A stretch of DNA of 46,091 bases from NCBI GenBank assembly GCA_003553945.1, contig PWEL01000014.1:1-46091 (forward strand), written 5' to 3'. This stretch comes from Mollicutes bacterium (GTDB lineage Bacteria; Bacillota_I; Bacilli_A; Izemoplasmatales; Izemoplasmataceae). Positions within the stretch are counted from its first letter, which is position 1, and every line of letters starts with the position of its first letter. The position numbers and the translations under genes are program-made. Under the pieces are notes generated by a model. That model made no database searches. It worked only from the letters and a program-made list of their open reading frames with translations, and had not been told where the DNA came from. Shown piece by piece: positions 16,883 to 26,756 of the stretch.

Positions 16883-17291
16883 TGTGATCAATCAGTGCAA
16901 CGAGGAGAACCACGGCCCCTTCATCCAGAAGATCCTGAAGAAAGCCTACAAGATGATGGGCGTCAAGAAGAAGCTCGCGCTCAATGTCATCCTTGTGACC
17001 AACGACTATATGCGCGAGCTCAACAAGACCTACCGCGGGCGGGATGCCGTCACGGACGTACTGACCTTCCCGAGCGAGCTCAAGGACGAGCTCGGCGATG
17101 TCTTCATCGCCCTGCATGTAGCGTATGAACAATCGAGAGGCTACGGCCACACCTTCAAGCGCGAACTGGGATTCCTCGTTGTGCACGGCTTTTTGCACGC
17201 TCTAGGATATGACCATGATTCGGAGGAGAAGGAACACGTCATGTTCAATCTTCAGGAGAAGATTCTCAATAAGATGAAACTCTACAGATGA
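16866..17291 (+). CDS. ybeY: Endoribonuclease YbeY (rRNA maturation factor)
   Basis: 141-residue metal-dependent RNase involved in 16S rRNA 3' processing and ribosome quality control. The zinc site is H107, H111 and H117 in HGFLHALGYDHD. The motif GRDAVTDVLTFP is the usual family core. The start is 16866 or the second ATG at 16872; TTGGAG lies just before. It overlaps the end of phoH. The diacylglycerol kinase gene (dgkA) that follows ybeY in many Bacillota is absent, so ybeY is joined directly to cdd. Confidence 0.95.
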   Translation: MKMKINVINQCNEENHGPFIQKILKKAYKMMGVKKKLALNVILVTNDYMRELNKTYRGRDAVTDVLTFPSELKDELGDVFIALHVAYEQSRGYGHTFKRELGFLVVHGFLHALGYDHDSEEKEHVMFNLQEKILNKMKLYR

Positions 17292-17300
17292 GGTGAAATA

Positions 17301-17702
17301 ATGGACCAGAAACTCAGCAAGGCGGCGCAAGACGCGCTGAAAAACGCCTATGTCCCCTATTCGGACTTCCCCGTCGCCGCGGCCCTGCGCCTCGCGGACG
17401 GCAGGATCATAACGGGCGTCAACGTGGAGAACGCCTCCTACGGCTTGTCGAACTGCGCCGAGCGGACGGCGCTCTTTTCCGCCTACGCCGAAGGCTACCG
17501 GAAAAGCGATATCGTCGAAGTCGTCGTGACGACGAAGAACGAATCGCTCGTCTCGCCCTGCGGCGCCTGCCGGCAGGTCATGAATGAGCTCGTCCCCGCC
17601 GATGCGTTAGTGCACATGGTCGATGCGACGGGCGATGTCAAGACACTTGCCAACCATGAACTTCTTCCCTACGCGTTCAGCGAGGAGGAGCTCCCGGAGT
17701 GA
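17301..17702 (+). CDS. cdd: Cytidine deaminase
   Basis: 133-residue tetrameric-type enzyme that deaminates cytidine and deoxycytidine to the uridines in pyrimidine salvage. The zinc ligands C52, C87 and C90 and the catalytic E54 are in NCAERTAL and SPCGACRQ. SD GAGGTGA lies 5 nt before the ATG. Its stop overlaps the era GTG start by 4 bp. Confidence 0.97.
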   Translation: MDQKLSKAAQDALKNAYVPYSDFPVAAALRLADGRIITGVNVENASYGLSNCAERTALFSAYAEGYRKSDIVEVVVTTKNESLVSPCGACRQVMNELVPADALVHMVDATGDVKTLANHELLPYAFSEEELPE

Positions 17703-18592
17703 AATCCGGATTCATTGCGCTGATCGGCCACCCCAATGTCGGCAAGAGCACGTTCTTGAATCAGGTGCTCGGCGAGAAAGTGACCATCACCTCGACGAAA
17801 CCGCAGACCACGCGCAACACCATCCGCGGGATCTACACCGACGATGAGGCGCAGATGGTCTTTTTAGACACCCCCGGCATCAGCAAGCCCAAGCATGAAC
17901 TCGGCGCCTACATGCGCCGGACGGCGTTCAAGTCTCTTGAAGCGGTCGACCTCGTGCTGCTCATGGTCGATGCGCTCGATGACAAGCGCCCTTTTGATGA
18001 GAAGCTGCTCGAACGCATCAAGCAGATCGACACTCCGATGTTCCTCATCGTCAACAAGATCGACGCCGTCAGGGATTTCGATCGCCTGAAAGCCTATGTC
18101 GAGCGCCTCAAGAAATTATACGATGTGGATGAGGCCTTCCTCATCAGCGCGAAGGAGGGCTGGCACACCGACCGATTGCTTTCGGATATCAAGGACGGCC
18201 TGGAAGAAGGGCCCGCCTATTATCCGAAAGAGTGGAAGACGGACCAGCCGGAACGCTTTGTCATCGCGGAACGCATCCGCGAGAAAGTGCTCGAGTTCAC
18301 ACACGAGGAGGTCCCGCACAGCGTGGCCGTGATCTTAGAGAGCCTCGAAACGGATGATGCGCACGAGAATCTTCTGAATGTCTACGCCAATATCATCGTC
18401 GAACGTCCTTCGCAGAAAAAGATCGTCATCGGCAAGGGCGGGGAGATGATGAAGAAAATCGGCACCGCGGCGCGGAAGGGCCTCGCCGACCTCCTCGGCA
18501 GCAAGATCTATCTGGATCTCCACTGCAAGGTCATGAGGGACTGGCGCCACAAGCAGCAATCGCTCAGACACGTCGGCTACAAGGACGAGTGA
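17699..18592 (+). CDS. era: GTPase Era
   Basis: 297-residue ribosome-assembly GTPase. G1 is GHPNVGKST (10-18), G3 LDTPGIS, G4 NKID, and the C-terminal KH domain has IVIGKGGEMMKKIG, which binds the 3' end of 16S rRNA. The start is GTG 17699, overlapping the cdd stop (GTGA), with GAGGAG 8 nt upstream. Placement next to ybeY and phoH matches shared function in 30S maturation. Confidence 0.97.
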   Translation: MKSGFIALIGHPNVGKSTFLNQVLGEKVTITSTKPQTTRNTIRGIYTDDEAQMVFLDTPGISKPKHELGAYMRRTAFKSLEAVDLVLLMVDALDDKRPFDEKLLERIKQIDTPMFLIVNKIDAVRDFDRLKAYVERLKKLYDVDEAFLISAKEGWHTDRLLSDIKDGLEEGPAYYPKEWKTDQPERFVIAERIREKVLEFTHEEVPHSVAVILESLETDDAHENLLNVYANIIVERPSQKKIVIGKGGEMMKKIGTAARKGLADLLGSKIYLDLHCKVMRDWRHKQQSLRHVGYKDE

Positions 18593-18597
18593 GCGCG

Positions 18598-19305
18598 ATG
18601 AAAGCCTATATCCTCCGCACCATCGAATACAGGGACACCAGCCGGCTGCTTTATGCCTATACCGAAGACGGCGTCAAAAGCATGATCGCCCGCGGCGTGA
18701 AGAAGCTTCAGAGCCCGCTCGGACCGCTTTCGCAGCGCGGGCTGCTTCTGGAAGTGGACATAGGAGGCGGATCGCTGCCGACATTGAAGGATGCGCAGCT
18801 GATCGATCGCTTCGCGCCCATCAAGGAGGACATCCTCAAGTCGACGGTGCTTTCGACAGTGGAGGAGCTCATCTACTACAACGTGCACCGCGACGACGCG
18901 CATGAACGCCTCTTCGACTTCCTCATGCGCTACATCGACGTCCTCGCGCGGACCGATGCGCCGGTTGAGCTGCTCTTGGTCTTTGAGCTCAAGTTCCTGT
19001 GGTTCTTAGGCGCTGGCGTCTATCTGAAGGCGTGCCACGTGTGCGACGCGAAGGAAGGGCTTCATTATGATGCACATCAGGGCGCGCTCGTATGCGATGC
19101 GCACGCGCCAGGGAATCATAAATTATATGGAAAAGATATTTACGGGCCCTTGCGGTATTATTACTATGCGGACATCAACCGTTTCACCCCGCTTCACCCG
19201 GGAATTGATACAATCAGCAGCCTGCTTGGACATACCGATGCGCTTTACAGGATGCACCTGGGGTTCAGGAGCAAGGCGAAAACAATAGCGAAATCCCTAC
19301 TCTGA
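18598..19305 (+). CDS. recO: DNA repair protein RecO
   Basis: Recombination mediator that helps load RecA onto SSB-coated DNA with RecF and RecR. The N-terminal OB fold starts MKAYILRTIEYRDTSRLL; the helical C-terminal domain carries a zinc site (CHVC and a later CDAH). About 235 residues, normal size. The start may be ATG 18598, used here, or GTG 18589, which would overlap the era stop by 4 bp as seen at the cdd-era junction; both are plausible. Confidence 0.93.
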   Translation: MKAYILRTIEYRDTSRLLYAYTEDGVKSMIARGVKKLQSPLGPLSQRGLLLEVDIGGGSLPTLKDAQLIDRFAPIKEDILKSTVLSTVEELIYYNVHRDDAHERLFDFLMRYIDVLARTDAPVELLLVFELKFLWFLGAGVYLKACHVCDAKEGLHYDAHQGALVCDAHAPGNHKLYGKDIYGPLRYYYYADINRFTPLHPGIDTISSLLGHTDALYRMHLGFRSKAKTIAKSLL

Positions 19306-19320
19306 CTTGGAGGAATCCAC

Positions 19321-20694
19321 ATGTCACTCACAATGGAGCAACTGGTCAATTACACGAAGAACTACGGCTTCGTCTTTCAAGGGAGCGAGATCTACGGAGG
19401 TCTCGCGAACACCTGGGACTACGGACCGCTCGGCGTGGAGCTCAAGAACAACCTGAAGAACATCTGGTGGCGCCGTTTCGTCCAGGAGAGCCCCTACAAC
19501 GTCGGATTGGATTCGGCGATCCTCATGAATCCCACGACATGGGTCGCAAGCGGCCACGTGGACAGCTTCACCGACCCCTTGATCGACTGCAGATCCTGCA
19601 AGAGCCGTCACCGCGCCGACCATCTGGTCGAGGCGCATGATGCATCCATAGAAGCGGACGGCCTCTCCATGGATGAACTCGAACGCATCATTAAGGAAAA
19701 CGAGATCTCCTGCCCCACATGCGGCGCCTTCGACTATACGCCCATCCGCACCTTCAACCTGATGTTCGAGACCTCGCTCGGCGTGGTGGACGAGAAGGCC
19801 CAGTCCATCTATCTCCGCCCCGAGACCGCTCAGGGCATCTTCGTCAATTTCAAGAATGTCCAGCGCACATCAAGGATGAAAGTCCCCTTCGGCATCGCGC
19901 AGATCGGCAAGAGCTTCAGGAATGAGATCACCCCGAAGAACTTCATCTTCCGCACGCGCGAGTTCGAACAGATGGAGATCGAGTTCTTCTGCAAGCCCGG
20001 GAGCGAGATGGAATGGTTCGACTACTGGCTGAACGCCTCGGTCGACTATCTCGATGACATCGGGCTCGACAAGGATAAGATCCGTTTCGACGAGCACAAG
20101 CCGCATCAGCTCTCCCACTATTCCAACAAGACCACGGACATCCAGTATCGATACCCCTTCGGCTTCGACGAGCTCTGGGGCGTCGCCTCGAGGACGGACT
20201 ACGACCTCTCGCGGCATCAGGAGTATTCGGAGGAGAACCTAGAATACCAGGACCCTGTGACCAACGAGAAATACATCCCCTATGTCATCGAACCCTCGCT
20301 GGGCGTCGAACGTCTCTTTCTCTCCGTCCTTGACAGCGCCTATACGGAGGAGACGCTCGAAAGCGGCGAGACAAGGATCAATCTCAGGCTCAAGCCGGCC
20401 GTTGCCCCCTACAAGGTCGCTGTGCTGCCCCTGATCAAGAAGCGTCACAGGGAGAAGGCGCAGGAAGTCTTCGGGAAGGTCGCTAAGCACGTGATGACCT
20501 TCTATGACGAAGCCGGCAAGATCGGCCGCCGTTACCGCCGTCAGGACGCCATCGGCACCCCGATCTGTCTGACGGTCGATGATGAGTCCCTCGAGGAAAA
20601 TACCTTCACGCTCCGCTTCCGCGACAGCATGGAACAGATCAGAGTCAAGGAAGAGGACCTCGTCACCACCATCGAACAACACACCGCCCTCTAA
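19321..20694 (+). CDS. glyQS: Glycyl-tRNA synthetase, alpha2 single-chain type
   Basis: 457-residue class II synthetase of the dimeric type also found in Archaea, eukaryotes and some Bacillota and mollicutes, not the alpha2beta2 GlyQ+GlyS type. It has GSEIYGGLANTWDYGPLG at the start, motif 2 (FRNEI ... FRTREFEQMEIEFF), motif 3 (EPSLGVERLFL), zinc-binding CRSC and CPTC pairs in the insertion, and a C-terminal anticodon-binding domain. SD GGAGGA precedes the ATG. Its presence between recO and dnaG is a useful lineage marker. Confidence 0.97.
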   Translation: MSLTMEQLVNYTKNYGFVFQGSEIYGGLANTWDYGPLGVELKNNLKNIWWRRFVQESPYNVGLDSAILMNPTTWVASGHVDSFTDPLIDCRSCKSRHRADHLVEAHDASIEADGLSMDELERIIKENEISCPTCGAFDYTPIRTFNLMFETSLGVVDEKAQSIYLRPETAQGIFVNFKNVQRTSRMKVPFGIAQIGKSFRNEITPKNFIFRTREFEQMEIEFFCKPGSEMEWFDYWLNASVDYLDDIGLDKDKIRFDEHKPHQLSHYSNKTTDIQYRYPFGFDELWGVASRTDYDLSRHQEYSEENLEYQDPVTNEKYIPYVIEPSLGVERLFLSVLDSAYTEETLESGETRINLRLKPAVAPYKVAVLPLIKKRHREKAQEVFGKVAKHVMTFYDEAGKIGRRYRRQDAIGTPICLTVDDESLEENTFTLRFRDSMEQIRVKEEDLVTTIEQHTAL

Positions 20695-22426
20695 GCAGGT
20701 GATTGCATGAATCAAGCCCGCCGCGGCGGCGACATCGACCGCGTGCTTGAAAGCACCGACATCATCGACTTGATCGGTGAATACACGACGCTTGAGAAGA
20801 AGGGGAAAGGCTACATGGGACTCTGTCCCTTCCATGAGGAGAAGACCCCTTCTTTTTCCGTGAGCGAGGAGAAACAGGTCTATCACTGCTTCTCCTGCAA
20901 GGCGAGCGGCAATGCGCTCACCTTCGTCAAGGACATCAAGGGATACTCCACCCCTGAAGCGGTGAAGCACCTCGCCGACCGCGCCAACATAACGATCGAG
21001 GAAAAACCCTATGAACGGAAGAACCAGAAATACTTCGACATCAACTACGCGGCGATGCAGTTCTATAAAGTCGCCCTCTCCCACACCGAAGCCGCGAAGG
21101 GCGCACGTGAATATCTGAAAAACCGCGGCGTGACCCCTTCCCTCGCAGACACCTTCGACCTCGGATACGCGCCTGATAAGAAAGACGCGCTATATCAGGC
21201 GCTTTCGAAGAAGGAGTACTTGAAGAGCGACCTCACCGACCTCGGACTTGTCCGCGAGAAGGAGAATGTCTTCGATATCTTCCGCGGGCGCATCATGTTC
21301 CCCATCCAGGACGCCGAGGGACAGGTCGTCGGCTTCTCGGGCCGCATCATCGAAGGCGGTCAGGCGAAATACATCAACAGCCCCGCCACGCCGGTCTTCG
21401 AAAAGCAGAAGGTCCTCTACAACCTCCACCGCGCCCGTCGCCCTGCGAAAGAGAAGGACCGGTTCGTGCTGTTCGAAGGGTTCATGGATGTCATCGCCGC
21501 CCACAAGGCGGGCATCGAGGAGGGCATCGCCATCATGGGCACCGCCCTCACCAGACACCATGTCGACGCCATCCAAAACAGCGCCAAGCGCCTGGTGCTC
21601 TGTTTCGACGGCGACAAGCCGGGGCGCGAGGCGACGCGGACATTCCTCGAACAGCTCAAGAAGAGCCCGTTTGAAGTGCGCGTCGCGGAGATGCCCGACG
21701 GACTCGACCCGGATGATTACATCGACAGCCGCGGCGACGAGGCGTTCAGGAAGCTGATCGATGACGCTACAAGCCGTGAAGGTTACCTCTATGAAACCTA
21801 CCGGGGCGAGGCCGGTGACGACATCGCCTCGATGGATGCCTTCAAGGACCGCGTCTTCAAGCTGATCCGCCCGCTCTCGGCTGTGCAGCGGGATCATTTC
21901 CTGAAGCGTCTCAGCGAGGACCTCGATGTCTCGCTCGACACTTTGAGACAGGACTTCGAGGATATCAGACCCGCACCGCCGGCTTATTCCAAAGCGCCCG
22001 CCTTCGAGATCACGGACAAATTCCGCCGGGCCGAGCGCAGCTTCATCCATTACTTTCTCAACGACGAATACTATGAACGCCGCTTCCGGTCCGAATTCGA
22101 GGACGTCACCTACATCGACAAGGCGGCGCGGGACATCCAGTTCGAGATCTTCGAGTACTACGACTTCAACCGGCAGAGCTGCATCGTCCCCGAGCTTTTC
22201 AAGGCGTCGCTCACAGAGAATCAGCGCGCCTACTTCGACACCTATATAGATACCGAGCGCTATCCCTACAGCAACGAGGAGTTCGAAGACCTTTTGAAGG
22301 TGATGCGCGAATACACCCGCCGCAACAAGATCCGCGCGCTCAAGCAGCGCATCAAGCGTGCGGAGACTGTAGAGGAGAAGATCCGCTACAAGGAAAAAAT
22401 CGACGCCATGTACAAGGAGGCCAAAC

Positions 22427-23667
<1,241 letters not shown>

Positions 23668-23668
<1 letters not shown>

Positions 23669-24321
23669 TGCTCAGCCGACGACTGAGGCGCTGCCTCGAC
23701 AATGTAGTCGGGGATGTGCTCTATGACATCGGCACGGACCATGCCTATCTTCCCATCGCCGCTGTCAAGGAAGGCCGCGTGAAGAAAGCCTATGCCGTCG
23801 ACAACAAGCAAGGGCCCCTTGAAGCGGCGTCGCGGCACATCCGTGAAGCCGGTGTCGCTTCAAGCGTCGAGACGCGGCTTGCAAGCGGTCTCGACGGGCT
23901 CCCTGACGATGTCGACACCGTCGTCATCGCCGGCATCGGCGGCGGCCGCATCAAATCCATGCTAGAAGCCGCCGATGGCATGAATGTCCGCCGCTTCGTC
24001 CTTCAGCCCAGCACGCATCCGGAACGCGTGCGGGGGATCGTCAACGTGACCTCGCTGAAAATCGTCGACGAGGACGCAGTGGCGGATAAGAGCGGCACGC
24101 ACATCATCATCGTCATCGAGGAAGGGGCGCAGCGTCTCGATGAGAAGGAGCGCCTTTTCGGCCCCGTGCTTTTGAAAGAACGCCCCGACGCCTATTATAA
24201 GAAGCTGATCGGCGAACTCGATTTTCTCAATGCGCTGCTCGAGAGGATCCCGGAGGGGAAAGCAAAAGCCATCAGGAAGAAACGGGAATATCTGAAGGAG
24301 GTCTTACATGAGTGGAATTGA
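23668..24321 (+). CDS. trmK: tRNA (adenine-22-N1)-methyltransferase TrmK
   Basis: 217-residue Rossmann-fold methyltransferase that makes m1A22 in tRNA. The SAM motif is YDIGTDHAYLP and VVIAGIGGGRI is the second conserved segment; the C-terminal part is a coiled coil. It begins LSRRLRRCLDNV, as in the Bacilli family. Overlap of 1 bp with rpoD and 14 bp with the next gene shows tight coupling. rpoD-trmK-nif3 is the same order as B. subtilis sigA-yqfN-yqfO. Confidence 0.95.
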
Positions 24322-25084
24322 TATCAAGCGTTTCTTTGACGCGCGCTATCCCGAGCATCTGGCCTATGAATGGGACAATGTCGGATTGCAGATCGGCACG
24401 CTGAACAAGGCGCTCACCGGGGTGCTCACGGCCCTCGACCTCACGAAGGATGTCCTCGACGAGGCGATTGAAAAGGACACCAATGTCATCATTGTCCATC
24501 ACCCAGTGATATTCAAGCCCCTGAGGCAGATCCTCACCGACGCCCACAAGGGTCAGCTCATCGCGCGCATCATCAAAAAGGACATCGCCGTATATGCCGC
24601 GCATACCAACTACGACCTCGCCGACAACGGCATGAACGACATGCTCGCACGGAAGCTCGGCCTTGAAAACGTCGATATCCTCGAATATGAGAGCGAGACG
24701 CACGGCATCGGCCGCATCGGCGATGTCGAGAAAAAGCCTCTGCAAGAGACCGTGGAATGGATCAAGGCGCGTTTGGACATGCCTTACGCCCGTCTCATCA
24801 CCAAGCGGCCGAATAAACACGTCAAGCGCATCGCGATCAGCGGCGGCAGCGGCGCGCATCACATGTTCGAGGCGAAGAAGAAGCAGGCGAGCCTCTATAT
24901 CACCGGTGATGTCAGCTATCATGAAGCGCACGACATGCTCGAGATGGGGCTCACCGCGCTCGATATCGGACACTACGCCGAAAAGCACTTTGCAAAGGCG
25001 CTAGCGGAAGAGCTAAGAGCCTACGGCATCGAAGCGCCCGTACAAGAGAGCGAAATCGTCACCGACCCCTTCACCCTCGTATGA
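24308..25084 (+). CDS. Nif3-like dinuclear metal-centre protein (short form)
   Basis: 258-residue member of the Nif3/YqfO family (GTP cyclohydrolase I type 2 homologue by old annotation). Metal-ligand segments are VHHPVIFKP (H64, H65), HTNYD (H99, D103) and the C-terminal GDVSYHEA and DIGHYAEK. It lacks the roughly 110-residue PII-like insert of B. subtilis YqfO. Its function is not established in any species. SD AAGGAGG lies within trmK. Last gene of the operon. Confidence 0.92.
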   Translation: MSGIDIKRFFDARYPEHLAYEWDNVGLQIGTLNKALTGVLTALDLTKDVLDEAIEKDTNVIIVHHPVIFKPLRQILTDAHKGQLIARIIKKDIAVYAAHTNYDLADNGMNDMLARKLGLENVDILEYESETHGIGRIGDVEKKPLQETVEWIKARLDMPYARLITKRPNKHVKRIAISGGSGAHHMFEAKKKQASLYITGDVSYHEAHDMLEMGLTALDIGHYAEKHFAKALAEELRAYGIEAPVQESEIVTDPFTLV

Positions 25085-25109
25085 TGCGTTCAATACGCCT
25101 TCAATGAAC

Positions 25110-25145
25110 AAAGGACACCGGCGGGCAATCTGCCGGTGTCCTTTT
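25110..25145. terminator. Terminator between nif3-like gene and acetyltransferase
   Basis: A perfect 13-bp stem (25110-25122 with 25132-25144), 9-nt loop and TTTT (25142-25145). It ends the long plus-strand operon and probably also helps stop the convergent minus-strand gene. Confidence 0.9.
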
Positions 25146-25158
25146 AATACGCTCATTC

Positions 25159-25962
25159 CTAAGCGGTACGGAGCCCTCTTATGATCTTCGCCGCTTCATC
25201 GATGACGGTCCGCGCGTCCATGAGCCGCACTTCGCCGGGCCCGGCGGGGGAAGAGGTGACGTTCTCCGAGGGCAATTGGTTCCCGACTTCTTCGAAATCC
25301 GCTTCGTCATAAGCGTAATCTTCGTAAGTGACCCATCGGCGCACGCCGTTTTCCTTGATCGCCGCCTGTTCGCGCGTGCGGCCGACGACGCCGCTCATGA
25401 TCTCGCTCAGATGAAAGGCGCTGCATGAAGCGAATGAAGCGCCGAGAAGGAGGATTCTCCCACCATGTTCATAGATTCGACCGATCGGCGATTCACGGCC
25501 GAACATGGGCGAGAGCGGCTGTGAGGCCGTGATGGTTTCCGCGAGGGCGCCCCTTGCAGTGAAGGAGACCGTCGGATGATCCGAGCGTAGGGTATCCTTC
25601 ATGGCGAAAAACTGTACGGCGATTCTTCCCATGCCCCTAAGATGCGATGTCTCCTTGTCGAAGGCGGGGTAGTGCTCTTTGTAGCTCGCGTGCCATTTTT
25701 CAGGGAGCGGCGGATTCTTGAATTTCGCAGGGTCGGCATTGTCACCCGTATGCGCCGGCATGACGATGGTGCCGTCCTCGACGGTTTCAAGCAGCGCTTC
25801 GAGGACGGACTGTGCGGCGCCGATGACATAGCCGAGATTCGAGAGCGCACTGTGCACGAGGAGTGTATCATCCTTCTTTACGCCGACTGCTCGCAAAGCG
25901 GCGATGAGTCTCTCTTTCGTAAGCGGTGAGTCGGTCTTCTCTATGACAGCCGTTTCGCTCAT
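25159..25962 (-). CDS. AAC(3)/YokD-family N-acetyltransferase
   Basis: 267-residue member of the antibiotic N-acetyltransferase family (aminoglycoside 3-N-acetyltransferase fold, not GNAT). Conserved elements: VHSALSNLG (residues 36-44), GTIVMPAHTGD (64-74), the RSDHPTVSF signature (126-134), LLLGASFASCSAFHLSE with the likely catalytic H184. Family members include true AAC(3) enzymes and chromosomal YokD-like proteins of unknown substrate; this looks like the latter, with no mobile element beside it. SD GGGAGGT before the ATG. It is convergent with the nif3-like gene. Confidence 0.88.
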   Translation of the reverse strand: MSETAVIEKTDSPLTKERLIAALRAVGVKKDDTLLVHSALSNLGYVIGAAQSVLEALLETVEDGTIVMPAHTGDNADPAKFKNPPLPEKWHASYKEHYPAFDKETSHLRGMGRIAVQFFAMKDTLRSDHPTVSFTARGALAETITASQPLSPMFGRESPIGRIYEHGGRILLLGASFASCSAFHLSEIMSGVVGRTREQAAIKENGVRRWVTYEDYAYDEADFEEVGNQLPSENVTSSPAGPGEVRLMDARTVIDEAAKIIRGLRTA

Positions 25963-26020
25963 AATACCTCCCGTGCCCGCGTTTCGGGCGGATTCAACGA
26001 CGATTTTCTACATCCTTCAG

Positions 26021-26102
26021 TAAGGGGCGGTCCAATTTCAGCGGCGCAGGAAGGCCGCACGATGCTGGCGGGGATTGAAAGCGTGGACTGCCTCGCCCCT
26101 TA
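26021..26102. repeat. Long imperfect inverted repeat, function unknown
   Basis: The arms pair in three helices: 26021-26029 with 26094-26102 (9 bp), 26030-26034 with 26084-26088, and 26036-26040 with 26076-26080, with a side bulge at 26089-26093. A further hairpin sits inside (26041-26045 with 26054-26058). It lies between the ferredoxin terminator and the acetyltransferase, in the 5' leader of the latter if transcribed on the minus strand. It does not match a family that I recognise. Confidence 0.65.
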
Positions 26103-26133
26103 AAAAAACCGACGCCTGAAAAGGCGCCGGTTC
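26102..26133 (-). terminator. Rho-independent terminator of the ferredoxin gene
   Basis: On the minus strand: a 10-bp stem with one G-U pair (26122-26131 with 26108-26117), 4-nt loop, then seven T (complement of 26102-26108). Confidence 0.88.
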
Positions 26134-26139
26134 TTCATA

Positions 26140-26310
26140 TCACACTTCTATAATCGCATCGACGGGGCAGACAGGTTCACAGGCACCGCAGTCGATGCAG
26201 ACGTCCTCGTCGATCACATAGATTTCTTCGCCTTCTTCGATGCAGTCGACAGGACATTCCTCAACGCATGTACCGGAAGCGATGCAGTCTTCAGTGATTC
26301 TTCTCGGCAT
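26140..26310 (-). CDS. Small 2x[4Fe-4S]-type ferredoxin with a Cys-to-Ser change
   Basis: 56-residue bacterial ferredoxin, too short for most gene callers but unmistakable. The second motif is intact (C38, C41, C44, then C48-P). In the first motif the residues are C9, S12, C15 and C19-P, so the middle cysteine is serine; an extra cysteine is at C23. In the two-cluster fold, cluster I would use C9, residue 12, C15 and C48, so it has a serine ligand or is a [3Fe-4S] centre. SD AAGGAGGAGA, own promoter and terminator. Likely an electron carrier; partner unknown. Confidence 0.93.
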   Translation of the reverse strand: MPRRITEDCIASGTCVEECPVDCIEEGEEIYVIDEDVCIDCGACEPVCPVDAIIEV

Positions 26311-26354
26311 GGTCTCTCCTCCTTACATTTGTATTACAAGCTATCTACATGTAT

Positions 26355-26383
26355 ATTCTAAGGGAAACGGCGGGCTTTGTAAA
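26355..26383 (-). promoter_or_regulatory. Sigma-A promoter of the ferredoxin gene
   Basis: On the minus strand: TTTACA (26378-26383), 17-nt spacer, TAGAAT (26355-26360), 44 nt before the start codon. Confidence 0.78.
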
Positions 26384-26405
26384 CCGTTTTTCGCATGAAA
26401 GCGCT

Positions 26406-26452
26406 GAAAAGCGGAACTGTCACGCAGCGTGGGAAATGCGTGAACGCTTTTC
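26406..26452. repeat. Two-part dyad next to the yneF promoter
   Basis: Outer arms 26406-26413 with 26445-26452 (8 bp, perfect) and inner arms 26420-26426 with 26437-26443 (7 bp, perfect). It ends one base before the yneF -35 box and lies between the divergent ferredoxin and yneF promoters, so it may be a shared operator. Confidence 0.55.
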
Positions 26453-26453
26453 C

Positions 26454-26482
26454 TTGTGTTTTGTGCATATTTTTCCTATAAT
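26454..26482 (+). promoter_or_regulatory. Sigma-A promoter of yneF
   Basis: TTGTGT (26454-26459), 17-nt spacer, TATAAT (26477-26482), then SD AAGGAG (26494-26499). Confidence 0.8.
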
Positions 26483-26506
26483 GGATACCGTAGAAGGAGT
26501 GATGAC

Positions 26507-26722
26507 ATGGCTACATGGTTAGCGATTTTATTGATTGTATTAGCGCTCATTGTCGGCGCGGTGCTTGGTTTCTTCATCTCGCAACGCTATTTCAAGCGTT
26601 ATCTCGAGAAGAATCCCCCGATCAATGAAAAAATGGTCCGTGCGATGATGACGCAGATGGGAAGAAAACCCTCTGAGAAACAGGTTCGTCAGGTGCTCAA
26701 CGCGATGAACCAGCAAAAATAA
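26507..26722 (+). CDS. yneF: YneF family protein (UPF0154)
   Basis: 71-residue protein with one N-terminal membrane helix (MATWLAILLIVLALIVGAVL) and a basic cytoplasmic tail with the family motif RYFKRYLEKNPPINEKMVR followed by MGRKPSEKQ. It is conserved across Bacilli and mollicutes with unknown function. The start is ATG 26507, 7 nt after AAGGAG; the earlier in-frame codon at 26456 lies upstream of the promoter. Confidence 0.95.
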   Translation: MATWLAILLIVLALIVGAVLGFFISQRYFKRYLEKNPPINEKMVRAMMTQMGRKPSEKQVRQVLNAMNQQK

Positions 26723-26750
26723 AAATCACTTCGCCCGAAGTGATTTTTTT
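26721..26750. terminator. Bidirectional terminator between yneF and plsY
   Basis: A perfect 12-bp stem (26721-26732 with 26737-26748), 4-nt loop, T tracts on both strands. The stem begins inside the yneF stop codon. Confidence 0.9.
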
Positions 26751-26756
26751 AAATGC

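Noticed and set aside
26021-26102. SRP RNA or tmRNA in the hairpin region
   Set aside because: The GGAA tetraloop context and asymmetric loop of SRP RNA are not present, and there is no tRNA-like end for tmRNA.
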